A stretch of 48,777 nt of DNA from Desulfobacterales bacterium CG2_30_60_27 (lineage in GTDB: Bacteria > Desulfobacterota > Desulfobulbia > Desulfobulbales > CG2-30-60-27). The stretch spans positions 1 to 48,777 of the forward strand of contig MNYK01000057.1 in assembly GCA_001873115.1 (NCBI GenBank), in the 5' to 3' direction. Below, one piece after another: positions 7,478-15,605 of the stretch (positions are counted from its first letter, which is position 1; every line of letters starts with the position of its first letter). Position numbers and translations under genes: made by a program. The notes under the pieces were generated by a model. It had not been told where the DNA came from, did no database searches, and saw only the letters and a list, made by a program, of their open reading frames with translations.

Positions 7478-8287
7478 TTACTGGCAAAGCAAGGCAAGCG
7501 CCGCCACACCATGCCAGGTGGCGTCGAGAAACGGCGCGGCCCGATAACTTCTGCCGAAGCCGCCGACAGCGGTCTGACAGCCCGCGATAAATTGGTATGC
7601 TTTGTCCGGCTCGGCCGGTTGCACGCCAAGGGTTGCCAGGGCCCGCAAGCAATAATGGCAGTTCTCGACAAATGAGGTGCTGCCGGGCAGAAAACCGAAG
7701 CCGCCGTCGCCATTCTGGCTGGCCTGAAACCAGGCGGCCAATCCGGCAGGTGGCCAATGGGGAACCTGCCACGCTTGCGCCAGGTAGAGTTGCATCCAGG
7801 CCTCGTCAACGGTGCGCCACGGCATGGTCATGACCGCCGGCATACCCCGCCCGGCAAGAAGCAGGCGCGGGTCATGGTGCAATATCTCAGTCAGAATCCG
7901 GACCGTGTAATACCAATCATCCAGGGCATTGGCAGCCCGCGGCAGGGTAAAAACGGCTCGCTCAATGGCGGACGGGGAAAATTCCAGGCCAGCCAGCCGG
8001 CTGGCCTGGAGCAGATGATAAGTGGTCCTGGCCCCGGCCGGCACGGATTGGCGGACGCCAGCCAGATAGGAACGCAGGTTCTCGTCCGCAAGACAAACCG
8101 GTGCCCCCGGCCGGCCGCTGGTCATTTGGGCCAGGGCCAGAACATGCAAGGCGTGATACGTGTCTTCGATGGTGGCAGGCAGGCCGGGGGTGCCGCCAAA
8201 GCCGCCGGTCTTCTTGCGCCTGGCCTCCACGAAAGGCACCGTGGCGCCAAGGATGGCGGGCAGCCACTCGCTAACTGTCTCACGCAT
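7478..8287 (-). CDS. Prenyltransferase/squalene-cyclase fold protein
   Basis: 269 residues with alpha-alpha toroid repeats as in prenyltransferase beta subunits and terpene cyclases. The signature turns are K-K-T-G-G-F-G-G (about 25-32), QNGDGGFGFLPGSTSFVEN (about 190-210) and G-G-F-G-R-S-Y near 245. No D-x-D-D cyclase motif or complete zinc site is obvious, so a binding or novel enzymatic role is likelier than cyclisation. Its ATG at 8287 overlaps the end of the GGGtGRT gene by eight bases, pointing to coupled expression. Function in this context is unknown. Confidence 0.7.
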   Translation of the reverse strand: MRETVSEWLPAILGATVPFVEARRKKTGGFGGTPGLPATIEDTYHALHVLALAQMTSGRPGAPVCLADENLRSYLAGVRQSVPAGARTTYHLLQASRLAGLEFSPSAIERAVFTLPRAANALDDWYYTVRILTEILHHDPRLLLAGRGMPAVMTMPWRTVDEAWMQLYLAQAWQVPHWPPAGLAAWFQASQNGDGGFGFLPGSTSFVENCHYCLRALATLGVQPAEPDKAYQFIAGCQTAVGGFGRSYRAAPFLDATWHGVAALALLCQ

Positions 8288-9290
8288 GTGCGTGTGTTAA
8301 TGCCCCTGCGAGGGCGACCGCCACCGCCACCGATGCCCCCACCATGGGATTGTTGCCCATACCCAGAAAACCCATCATCTCGACGTGCGCGGGCACCGAC
8401 GACGACCCGGCGAACTGGACATCGGAGTGCATCCGGCCCATGGTGTCGGTCATGCCGTAGGAGGCCGGGCCGGCCCCCATGTTGTCGGGATGGAGCGTCC
8501 GCCCGGTGCCGCCGCCCGAGGCCACGGAAAAATATTTCTTGCCCTGTTCCAGGCACTCCTTCTTGTAGGTGCCGGCCACCGGGTGCTGGAAGCGGGTCGG
8601 GTTGGTGGAGTTGCCGGTGATGGAGACATCCACCCCCTCGTGGTGGTTGATGGCCACTCCCTCCCGCACATCGTCGGCACCATAGCAGCGCACCTTGGCC
8701 TTTTCTCCCTTGGAATAGGCCAGCTCACGGACGACATGCAAGATGCCGGCCGCGTAGTCGAACTGGGTCTGCACGTAAGTAAAACCGTTGACCCGGGAGA
8801 TGATCTGGGCCGCGTCCTTGCCCAGACCGTTCAGGATAACCCGCAATGGCTCGGTGCGGGCCTTGTTGGCCGATCTGGCCAGGCCGATGGCGCCCTCGGC
8901 CGCGGCAAACGACTCGTGCCCGGCCAGGAAGGCGAAACATTGCGTCTCCTCCGACAGCAGCCTGGCCGCCAGGTTGCCATGGCCAATGCCAACCTTGCGA
9001 TCCTCGGCCACGGAGCCGGGAATGCAGAAGGCCTGCAGCCCTTCGCCCAGGGTGCGGGCGATGTCCACGGCCCTGGTCTCGCCTTTCTTCAAGGCGATGG
9101 CGGCGCCGAGAATATAGGCCCAGCAGGCGTTCTCGAAGCAGATCGCCTGGATGCCTTTAACAATGCCATAGACATCCACCCCCTGCTCTTCACACTGCCG
9201 GCGGGCCTCCTCCAGGGAGGCGATATCGTGCTTGGCCAACACGGAATTGATTTTCCCGATCCTGCGTTCATATCCTTCAAATAGAGCCAT
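8280..9290 (-). CDS. GGGtGRT family protein
   Basis: 336 residues carrying the family motif S-G-G-G-T-G-R-T-L-H-P-D-N near 265-277, for which the family is named, plus the C-terminal G-M-T-D-T-M-G-R-M-H-S-D-V-Q segment. The family is found mainly in anaerobes and is regularly encoded next to a NifU-like scaffold, as here; its reaction is not established. AAGGAGG lies eight bases before the ATG at 9290. The gene follows the NifU-like gene by 22 bases and overlaps the prenyltransferase-fold gene downstream. Cytoplasmic; a role with an iron-sulfur or other metal cofactor is inference. Confidence 0.85.
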   Translation of the reverse strand: MALFEGYERRIGKINSVLAKHDIASLEEARRQCEEQGVDVYGIVKGIQAICFENACWAYILGAAIALKKGETRAVDIARTLGEGLQAFCIPGSVAEDRKVGIGHGNLAARLLSEETQCFAFLAGHESFAAAEGAIGLARSANKARTEPLRVILNGLGKDAAQIISRVNGFTYVQTQFDYAAGILHVVRELAYSKGEKAKVRCYGADDVREGVAINHHEGVDVSITGNSTNPTRFQHPVAGTYKKECLEQGKKYFSVASGGGTGRTLHPDNMGAGPASYGMTDTMGRMHSDVQFAGSSSVPAHVEMMGFLGMGNNPMVGASVAVAVALAGALTHAHA

Positions 9291-9312
9291 ATCCGCAGCC
9301 TCCTTGTCCTTG

Positions 9313-10005
9313 TTATTCGTGGCGTGGGTTAATGAGGCGGGCCGCCTCGTCGAAGCGGCCATAGCTGGAGGTCGCCTTGCGCAGGGCCTCGTTAGCGTCC
9401 AGGCCCTGGTGGATCATCTCCATCATCTTGCCCAGGTGGACAAATTCATAACCAATGACCTCGTTGTTATCGTCCAGGCCCAGGCGCGTAACGTACCCCT
9501 CGGCCATCTCCAGATAACGCACGCCCTTGGCCATGGTACCGTACATGGTGCCGATCTGGCTGCGCATCCCCTTGCCCAGGTCCTCAAGCCCCGCCCCGAT
9601 CGGCAAACCCCCTTCGGAAAAGGCGGTCTGCGAGCGGCCGTAGACGATTTGCAAAAACAGCTCCCGCATGGCGGTGTTGATGGCGTCGCACACCAGATCG
9701 GTGTTAAGCGCCTCCAAAATGGTTTTACCAGGCAGGATTTCCGCCGCCATGGCCGCCGAGTGGGTCATGCCAGAGCAGCCGATGGTTTCCACCAGGGCCT
9801 CCTGGATAATCCCTTCCTTGACATTCAGGGTCAGCTTGCAGGCCCCCTGCTGCGGGGCGCACCACCCCACCCCATGGGTCAGCCCGGCGATATCCTTGAT
9901 CTCCTTGGCCTGGACCCAGCGTCCTTCCTGCGGAATCGGCGCCGGGCCATGATTCGGGCCCTTGGCCACGCAGGTCATCTCTGCCACTTCGGTGGAATAA
10001 AGCAT
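9313..10005 (-). CDS. NifU/IscU-like iron-sulfur scaffold protein
   Basis: 230 residues resembling the NifU N-terminal scaffold. Conserved cysteines are seen in H-G-V-G-W-C-A-P-Q-Q-G-A-C and in E-T-I-G-C-S-G-M-T-H-S, followed by the helix G-K-T-I-L-E-A-L. The protein is longer than IscU (about 130 residues), the extra part being a C-terminal domain (about 140-230) typical of the version paired with GGGtGRT proteins. Two ATGs lie in tandem; 10005 is preferred because GGAGG stands six bases before it, but only three before 10008. First gene of a three-gene operon. Confidence 0.8.
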   Translation of the reverse strand: MLYSTEVAEMTCVAKGPNHGPAPIPQEGRWVQAKEIKDIAGLTHGVGWCAPQQGACKLTLNVKEGIIQEALVETIGCSGMTHSAAMAAEILPGKTILEALNTDLVCDAINTAMRELFLQIVYGRSQTAFSEGGLPIGAGLEDLGKGMRSQIGTMYGTMAKGVRYLEMAEGYVTRLGLDDNNEVIGYEFVHLGKMMEMIHQGLDANEALRKATSSYGRFDEAARLINPRHE

Positions 10006-10107
10006 CATTACCCTCCTTGTACATTATGCGTTTTTATGGCGGCAAGCGCCTTTTCCGTCCCTGTCTTGCCAAGGGGAAAAAAGGGCGGCAGCGCAAATTT
10101 GCCCACC

Positions 10108-11310
10108 TCATCCCGACCGGGCGGGGGGCGTTCTCCCCATAACGAACATCAGCACGGCAAACAGCATCGCCGACACACTTGCCGTGCCGGCGCCGAAATA
10201 AAAGGTCGCGGCGGGGGAAACATGGTCCCACAGCCAACCGCCAATCAGGCTGGCCGGGAGCATGGCCACACCCACCGCCATATTAAACACCCCAAAGGCC
10301 GTGGCCTTGAAGTCCGCCGGGATGATGGTGGTAAGAAAGGCCTTCTGCACGCCTTCGGTGAGCCCCATGAAGAGGCCGTAAACTCCGAACAACACCCAGA
10401 TGGCGGTGGCGGAGGCCGCGACGGCAAAACCGTAGTAGAGGGCGGCGAACAGCACAAAGCCCAGCAGAATGACCCGCTTTCTACCGAAGCGGTCCGCCGC
10501 CATGCCGGCCGGCACCGCGGACAGGGAATAAACGAGATTGAAGACCAGATAGACGATGGGGATGGTGACCGGCGCAATCCCTTGTTGCTGGGCGCGCAGC
10601 AGCAGAAAGACATCGCTGGAATTGCCAGCGGCGAACAGCGCGGCGATAAGGACAAAAAACCTGAACCGCCAGTCAAAATGGGCGAGCGTGAGCTTCGGCC
10701 TTGCGGCTCGGGCGGCAGGTGCCTTTTTCTTTTCCGTGATGAAAAAAACGATCAGCAGCACCGCCACGATCCCCGGGATCATGGACAGCCAGAAGAGCTT
10801 GCGGTAGTCGTTGGCAAACCATGCCAGCAGCAGGAAGGCCAGGGCCGGGCCCAGGACCGCGCCCATGGTATCCATGGCACGATGAAAGCCAAAGGCCTTG
10901 CCGAGGGCGCCACGGTCGGTGGACTCGGCGATAATGGCGTCACGCGGCGCGGTGCGGACTCCTTTGCCGAAGCGGTCCATGAACCGTGAGCCCATCACGT
11001 GATGCCAACCCGTAGCCAACGCGATGATCGGCCTGCTGAGCGTGGATATGCCGTAGCCGGCCGCCATCAGCCATTTCCGATTGCCCAGCCGGTCGGAGAG
11101 CCAACCGGAAAAGACCTTGAGCAGACTGGCCGTGGATTCGGCCAGGCCTTCGATAAGGCCGATCACCGATTTGTTCACCCCGAGGGTATTGGCGAGAAAC
11201 AGCGGCACCAAGGGATAGATCATCTCGGAACTGAGGTCCATGCAGAAGCTCACCAGCCCGGCAATGGTCACATTCCGATCAAAGCCAAAAAGCCGTCGGC
11301 CTGCCTGCAT
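10108..11310 (-). CDS. MFS transporter
   Basis: 400 residues, about twelve helices. MFS loop motifs are visible: S-D-R-L-G-N-R-K after helix 2 and A-D-R-F-G-R-K-R in the second half, with a conserved S-R-F-M-D-R-F-G-K-G-V-R-T-A-P-R-D segment after helix 3 that is typical of a sub-family of unassigned bacterial MFS exporters. Start: the ATG at 11310 has AGGAG six bases upstream, while the ATG at 11325 has GGAGG only three away. It follows the DUF190-CBS gene by about 45 bases and may be co-transcribed with it and fluC. Substrate unknown. Confidence 0.85.
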   Translation of the reverse strand: MQAGRRLFGFDRNVTIAGLVSFCMDLSSEMIYPLVPLFLANTLGVNKSVIGLIEGLAESTASLLKVFSGWLSDRLGNRKWLMAAGYGISTLSRPIIALATGWHHVMGSRFMDRFGKGVRTAPRDAIIAESTDRGALGKAFGFHRAMDTMGAVLGPALAFLLLAWFANDYRKLFWLSMIPGIVAVLLIVFFITEKKKAPAARAARPKLTLAHFDWRFRFFVLIAALFAAGNSSDVFLLLRAQQQGIAPVTIPIVYLVFNLVYSLSAVPAGMAADRFGRKRVILLGFVLFAALYYGFAVAASATAIWVLFGVYGLFMGLTEGVQKAFLTTIIPADFKATAFGVFNMAVGVAMLPASLIGGWLWDHVSPAATFYFGAGTASVSAMLFAVLMFVMGRTPPARSG

Positions 11311-11355
11311 ATTTTGCTCCTGCATCTGCCTCCACCATGCGACCCGGCTGGCCCG

Positions 11356-12657
11356 CTACGCTCCAGCTTCTTCTTCCTGGCTGGCAAAACCGGTACGCAG
11401 GAGCGAATCGCGGCTGATCATCCCCTGGAAACGGCCTTGCCCATCGAGTACCGGCAGGCGCTTCAACCCTTTCTCGGTCATCAGCCGAATCGCGTCATCA
11501 ATGGGTGCGTCTTCCCGGACCGTGACGATGCTTACGTTCATGACCTCGGCTGCGGTTCTGCTCCGCAGGGTCTCCCCGAATTCCTGGTAGCGCTTCCCGC
11601 GTTCGGTGAACGGCAACAAACCCGTGAGGTAGCCCCATATGCCTTCGGGGTGTTCCGGCATAAAGGCCCCCAGCAGGTCACGGTCGGAAATAAGCCCCAG
11701 CAGGCGGCCGTCCGGCCCGACCACGGCAACCCGCTGGAGGTCATTGGCATCGATGATCCGGATGACCTCCTCGACCGGGGTCTCCGAAAGCACCGTCTGG
11801 GTGTCCCGGCGGGTGATGTCGGCCACCAGGCTAAGATTGCCCACCTGGATCCGCAGCCCCGCGAAGGTCTGCCAGGCCGGGGCCTCCCGCATGCAGGCGC
11901 GAAAAACATCCAAACGAGACAGCATGCCCTGCAGGCGCCCCTTGGCGTCAACAACCGGCAGACGTTTCAACTGCTTCGTAATCATAAGCTCGACCGCCTC
12001 GGTCACCGACTGGTCGCCATCTATGACTATGGCCGGGGCGGTCATGATCTCACGGGCGGTCTTGGGGGCGAGCGCCGCTAGAACCGCCTCCAATTGATCT
12101 CCCTGGGCGACCGCCAGCAGACCCAGCCGCAACGGCATGCCGCCTTTATAGATCAGGTCCCCCTGAGTGACGACTCCCACGGGGCGACTGTCCGCGTCCA
12201 CCACCGGCACCCCGGTGAAAACAGCGGCCAGCAGGAGGCGAACCACTTCGTCCAGCGGCGTGGCCGGCGTCACCCGGCTCGGGGAAGGGGTCATGATGTC
12301 CCGGACCTTGATCTGCCGGGGCAAAAGGCGCTGCCTGGTCTTGTGGGCCACCACCTCGACATCCTGGGCCGTCACCAGGCCGTCGGACACCATCTCGTCA
12401 AGATTGGGCAGCAGCCGGTCGCAGTCGGCCGCAGGTAACAGAATGGTGATGCGCAGGGGCATGTTGAAGGAAAGGATTTCCAGCTTGCGGCTGGCGATCT
12501 CGCCGTTTTCGTAACAGCCGTCCGTGGCGCGGGTCACCAGGCAGCGCGCCGCCAGTTTCTGTTCGCGGACAAAACGGACAACCGCCTCGTGCAGCGGCTC
12601 CCCCCGCCAGCGGGCCTCCTCGCTGGTGAAGATCTCGATCATCTTGTAGCGCAGCAT
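11356..12657 (-). CDS. DUF190 protein with four CBS domains
   Basis: 433 residues. About 1-105 is a DUF190 domain; four CBS motifs follow, each beginning like V-R-D-I-M-T-P (near 118), A-R-E-I-M-T-A-P (near 200), V-A-D-I-T-R-R (near 285) and A-A-E-V-M-N-V (near 375). CBS pairs bind adenosine nucleotides and usually regulate an attached or neighbouring protein. DUF190 genes are commonly found next to crcB/fluC, as here. A perfect AAGGAGGTGATC precedes the ATG at 12657. Start and stop of the two genes are 13 bases apart, so they are one operon. A nucleotide-sensing partner for the fluoride channel is inference. Confidence 0.85.
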   Translation of the reverse strand: MLRYKMIEIFTSEEARWRGEPLHEAVVRFVREQKLAARCLVTRATDGCYENGEIASRKLEILSFNMPLRITILLPAADCDRLLPNLDEMVSDGLVTAQDVEVVAHKTRQRLLPRQIKVRDIMTPSPSRVTPATPLDEVVRLLLAAVFTGVPVVDADSRPVGVVTQGDLIYKGGMPLRLGLLAVAQGDQLEAVLAALAPKTAREIMTAPAIVIDGDQSVTEAVELMITKQLKRLPVVDAKGRLQGMLSRLDVFRACMREAPAWQTFAGLRIQVGNLSLVADITRRDTQTVLSETPVEEVIRIIDANDLQRVAVVGPDGRLLGLISDRDLLGAFMPEHPEGIWGYLTGLLPFTERGKRYQEFGETLRSRTAAEVMNVSIVTVREDAPIDDAIRLMTEKGLKRLPVLDGQGRFQGMISRDSLLRTGFASQEEEAGA

Positions 12658-12670
12658 GATCACCTCCTTC

Positions 12671-13051
12671 CTAACGGATTCGTCCCACCCACATACCGAG
12701 GAGCACCAAGGCCGCGCCCAGGAAGTTGTTGAGCAGGAAGTTGGGCAAGGCCACCAGCAAGTTTTGCGCCCGCACCGCCTCCACGGTTTCCAGGGCATAG
12801 GTGGAAAACGTCGTCAAGGCCCCCAGGTAACCGGTAATAAAAAAAAGGCGCATCGCCGGATTCATCAGACTGTTGCCGCGCTCGGCCAGGGCAAAGGCCA
12901 GGCCGATCAGAAAACAGCCCGCCAGATTCACCAGCAGGGTGCCCCACGGGAAACGAGTCCCCAGCAACCTCACGGCCAGCAGGGCCACGGCGTAGCGACT
13001 TACGGCGCCGATACTTCCGCCGGCCATCACCAGGAATATTTTGGTCATCAT
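12671..13051 (-). CDS. crcB: Fluoride channel FluC/CrcB
   Basis: 126 residues with four helices. Diagnostic motifs are G-G-S-I-G-A-V-S-R-Y (about 11-20), W-G-T-L-L-V-N-L-A-G-C-F (with the pore asparagine) and the T-F-S-T-Y break that forms the central sodium site. Homologues form dual-topology dimers in the inner membrane that expel fluoride. Length is normal. The upstream 100 bases were inspected for the crcB fluoride riboswitch and none was seen. The ATG pair at 13051/13048 has a weak ribosome site. First gene of the unit that continues into DUF190-CBS. Confidence 0.9.
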   Translation of the reverse strand: MMTKIFLVMAGGSIGAVSRYAVALLAVRLLGTRFPWGTLLVNLAGCFLIGLAFALAERGNSLMNPAMRLFFITGYLGALTTFSTYALETVEAVRAQNLLVALPNFLLNNFLGAALVLLGMWVGRIR

Positions 13052-13159
13052 AATCAGGCTCTATCGTACCGCGACCACGGCGCCGCGCCCCATCTTGCCA
13101 ACTAAAAACTCCCTCCGACCCTCCGCCGTGGAGTTTATCGCTTTCCCGCCTCGGGCGCA

Positions 13160-13894
13160 ATGCTTGTCACTGGCCAACAGGAGCAACGGCCCCAGGGCAA
13201 TATCATCCTCCTGCATGATGCCAGCGGCAACCGCGGCCAGACCGTGGCCGCCCTGCCCCGGATCATCGATTATCTTAAGGAACGCGGGGACCAGATTGTT
13301 TCCCTCGGCCAGCTCCTTGGGGTGCCAAGCGAATCGCTGATGCCGCCCCTGGCCAAGAACCAGCAGCCGATCCGGCGGCTGATTTATGACTCCGGCTTTA
13401 AAATGCTGCACATGGTCGGGGAATTCGGCTGGACCGAAGCGCCGCAAACCTTTACCACCCTGACGAAACAAAGGGTCAGATGGGCCTTCGGCACCCTCCA
13501 GTGTCTCTGGAAACACCGCGACCTGGTGGGCAATCCCCGCTTCAAGGCCTTGGGCCTGTTCAGCCTGCCATCCATCTGGCTCTTCCAGATCCTTTTAGTC
13601 GCGGTGGGGCCGGTGGTGGATGCCCTGCTGCTCTTTTCCCTCTTCTTCGGCATGGGCGCGGCCCTCTTACCCTACCTGGTCGCCTTTCTGGTTATGGATC
13701 TTTTTCTGGCCGGGCTGGCCTGCGCCATGGAGGGCGAACCACTCCGTCGGGCCTGGCTTGTCCTGCCCATGCGCCTGATTTACCGGCCGCTGCTGGCCTG
13801 GGTAATCTGGAGATCCCTCATCCGCGCGGTCAAGGGCGCCTGGGTCGGCTGGGGCAAATTGGAAAGATCGGCAACCATAACCTTCGGCGCCTGA
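13160..13894 (+). pseudogene. Polysaccharide deacetylase-glycosyltransferase fusion with internal deletion
   Basis: The 244-residue frame is a mosaic. Residues about 13-60 (IILLHDASGNRGQTVAALPR and following) are the end of a NodB-type polysaccharide deacetylase domain. Residues from about 91 (T-E-A-P-Q-T-F-T-T-L-T-K-Q-R-V-R-W-A-F-G) are the Q-x-x-R-W end of a processive GT2 glycosyltransferase, with its C-terminal membrane helices. Full-length fusions have a few hundred residues of glycosyltransferase catalytic domain between these parts; here they are missing in frame, and so is the N-terminal deacetylase region. It cannot be catalytically active. No credible ribosome site was seen. Confidence 0.65.
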
Positions 13895-13908
13895 CACAGA
13901 GGAATACC

Positions 13909-14809
13909 TTGAAACTTCAGCAGTCTACCCATTGTTCTCCGTTCCTGGCCCCTGTGGCGTGGATCGCCCTGCTCGCCATCATAATGATCACCACCGGCTG
14001 CCGCGAGCAGCCCCCGGCATGGCGCCATCCCGCTGATCTTCTGGTCTCCCTGGGGCCCGCCCTACGCCGAGGACCGACCGCCGGACGACTTCCGCCTGGA
14101 AAACATCCTGGCCGGCAAGTGGGACAGCTATATTGATCAATGGGCCGACGGGGCCCGCGACGTCAACCGGCCCATCCTGGTGTCCTGGGCCCTGGAAATG
14201 AACGGCAGGTGGTTCCCCTGGTCAGGCGTGCATGGTGGCGGCGGCCAGCCGATCTCTCCGGACCGGCCACAACAGTATGCCGGGCCGGAACTCTACAAGC
14301 AGGCCTACCGCTATGTGGTTAACCGGGTTAGGGCCCGGGGCGCTCATCGGATCCGCTGGGTCTTTCATGCCAACAACCTCTCCTTTCCCGCCGCCCCCTG
14401 GAACAGCATTGCCCAATATTATCCGGGCGCCGATTACGTGGACCTGCTTGGCGTCAGTGCTTATGGCAAGCTCTTCCCCGACGGCCCATGGGTTTCCCTG
14501 GCCACGGCCATGGACCATGCCTACCAGGAGCTCTGCCGGCTCGATCCGCACAAACCGATCATCCTGGCCGAGTACGGGGTGGGAGAATTCCCGAAATCAG
14601 GCGACAAGGCCGCCTGGTTGACCGAATCCTTCGCCACCCTGGAAACCCGCTACCCGCGGGTCAAGGCCGCGATCTACTGGCATGAACGATGGCAGAACCA
14701 GGATGAAACCTTCAGCAACCTCAGGATAAACTCCTCGCCGGAGGCCCTGGCGGCCTATCGCCAGGCCATCGCCAAACCATTCTGGCTGGACACCCTCCTG
14801 GCGCAGTGA
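13909..14809 (+). pseudogene. GH26-type mannanase lipoprotein, internal deletion and frameshift
   Basis: A TTG start with AGAGGA upstream opens a lipoprotein signal (I-A-L-L-A-I-I-M-I-T-T-G-C, lipobox cysteine near residue 31). The frame is lost about seven codons later. In the next frame the GH26 fold continues (GAIPLIFWSPWGPPY), through S-W-A-L-E-M-N-G-R-W-F-P-W (general acid glutamate), to I-I-L-A-E-Y-G-V-G-E (nucleophile glutamate) and ends L-A-Q at 14809. The first strands and helices of the TIM barrel are absent. The downstream frame could only start internally. Together with the preceding gene it is the remnant of an exopolysaccharide synthesis/processing operon. Confidence 0.65.
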
Positions 14810-14812
14810 ACC

Positions 14813-14835
14813 GCGCAGGTTGTTGAGACTATAGG
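14813..14835. repeat. Dispersed 22/23-bp repeat, copy 1
   Basis: Begins GCGCAGGTTGTTGAGAC just after the GH26 remnant stop. The reverse complements of 15583-15605 and 21784-21806 match it with few changes and one gap. Copies 1 and 2 lie in opposite orientation around the toxin-antitoxin pair. Confidence 0.5.
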
Positions 14836-14851
14836 CACATTAGCGGGAAAT

Positions 14852-14893
14852 ATAATTTGACACATGGTATTACCATAGTTATACTCAAATTAT
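14852..14893 (+). promoter_or_regulatory. Promoter and nested operators of the toxin-antitoxin operon
   Basis: TTGACA (14857-14862), a 17-base spacer and TATACT (14880-14885) form a near-consensus sigma-70 promoter. Inside the spacer is the perfect palindrome ATGGTA-T-TACCAT (14864-14876). A wider 9-bp inverted repeat, ATAATTTGA (14852-14860) and TCAAATTAT (14885-14893), encloses it. Transcription should start within a base or two of the antitoxin ATG at 14892, so the message is probably leaderless. The palindromes are the likely autoregulatory operators. Confidence 0.75.
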
Positions 14894-15128
14894 GAAAACT
14901 GCAATTTCTATCCCGGACAATTTGTTTCGTGAAGTTGATCTGTATGCCAAAAACCACGGTTTTTCACGTAGTCAACTATTCGCAAAGGCTGTTGCGCAAT
15001 ATCTTGAAGTGTACCCTTCCGACCGTATCACCAAACAACTTAATGCAGTTTATTCATCAAAACCTGCCGCATTGGATGAAACTCTTGCAAGCATGCAATT
15101 CAGCTCAATAGAAAAAGAAGAATGGTGA
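14892..15128 (+). CDS. Ribbon-helix-helix antitoxin
   Basis: 78 residues. The N-terminus M-K-T-A-I-S-I-P-D-N-L-F-R-E-V-D is a ribbon-helix-helix strand and first helix, followed by the second helix S-R-S-Q-L-F-A-K-A-V-A-Q-Y-L; the C-terminal 30 residues are the acidic toxin-binding tail. Such MazE/PemI-like proteins neutralise a MazF toxin and repress their own operon as dimers. The gene overlaps the toxin start by seven bases. It is visibly richer in A and T than its neighbours, a sign of recent transfer. There is no ribosome site, in keeping with the leaderless promoter. Confidence 0.85.
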   Translation: MKTAISIPDNLFREVDLYAKNHGFSRSQLFAKAVAQYLEVYPSDRITKQLNAVYSSKPAALDETLASMQFSSIEKEEW

Positions 15129-15466
15129 TCAAACGAGGGGAAATCTGGTGGGCCGCCCTGCCAAAGCCGATTGGTTCGGGGCCTGGTTACAAAAGGCCAA
15201 TACTCATTGTCCAATCAGACGAGTTTAATAAAAGCAAAATCAACACAATAATTGCGGCCGTAATCACATCAAACACCAGATTGTCAGGGGCGCCTGGAAA
15301 CGTATTACTCTCCCCCCAGAAATCAAAATTACCAAAAGCAAGCGTAATTAATGTTTCGCAGATAATAACCATTGATAAATCATTTTTGTCCGAAAAGGTT
15401 CACACCCTTGCACACGAAATAATCGCGCAAGTTGATGATGGACTGAAGTTAGTCCTTAAATTATAG
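15122..15466 (+). CDS. MazF/PemK-type endoribonuclease toxin
   Basis: 114 residues. Hallmarks are R-G-E-I-W-W-A (about 5-11), G-Y-K-R-P-I-L-I-V-Q-S-D (about 22-33), the central V-I-T-S-N strand and the S-V-I-N-V-S-Q-I element. MazF toxins cleave mRNA at short sequences. Catalytic arginine in the K-R-P motif and threonine/serine in the I-T-S strand are present, so it appears intact. Its ATG lies inside the last codons of the antitoxin (AATGGTGA), coupling the two. Same AT-rich base composition as the antitoxin. Confidence 0.88.
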   Translation: MVIKRGEIWWAALPKPIGSGPGYKRPILIVQSDEFNKSKINTIIAAVITSNTRLSGAPGNVLLSPQKSKLPKASVINVSQIITIDKSFLSEKVHTLAHEIIAQVDDGLKLVLKL

Positions 15467-15582
15467 GGGATAAGGAACCACATCATCCCGAATTCCCTCG
15501 GCACTGTCGTACTCATGGCAATCCAGAAGCGCAGGGAATGATCAGTCAAACCATGAATCTGTTAGCGTTATCCATTTGGACA

Positions 15583-15605
15583 CCTACAGACTACCCACCT
15601 GCGCC
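15583..15605. repeat. Dispersed 22/23-bp repeat, copy 2
   Basis: Reads CCTACAGACTACCCACCTGC on the plus strand. It contains the CusA stop codon (15584-15586) and encodes the last residues A-Q-V-G-S-L. It is the inverted counterpart of the copy at 14813 and nearly identical to the copy at 21784. Confidence 0.55.

Noticed and set aside
9232-10989. Long plus-strand ORF (585 codons)
   Set aside because: It is antisense to the GGGtGRT, NifU-like and MFS genes, which have clear motifs and ribosome sites. Its composition is the usual mirror of GC-rich coding sequence.
13052-13160. Possible fluoride riboswitch upstream of fluC
   Set aside because: The conserved pseudoknot and GGCGAUGG-type elements of the crcB motif are not present; only a GC-rich leader is seen.
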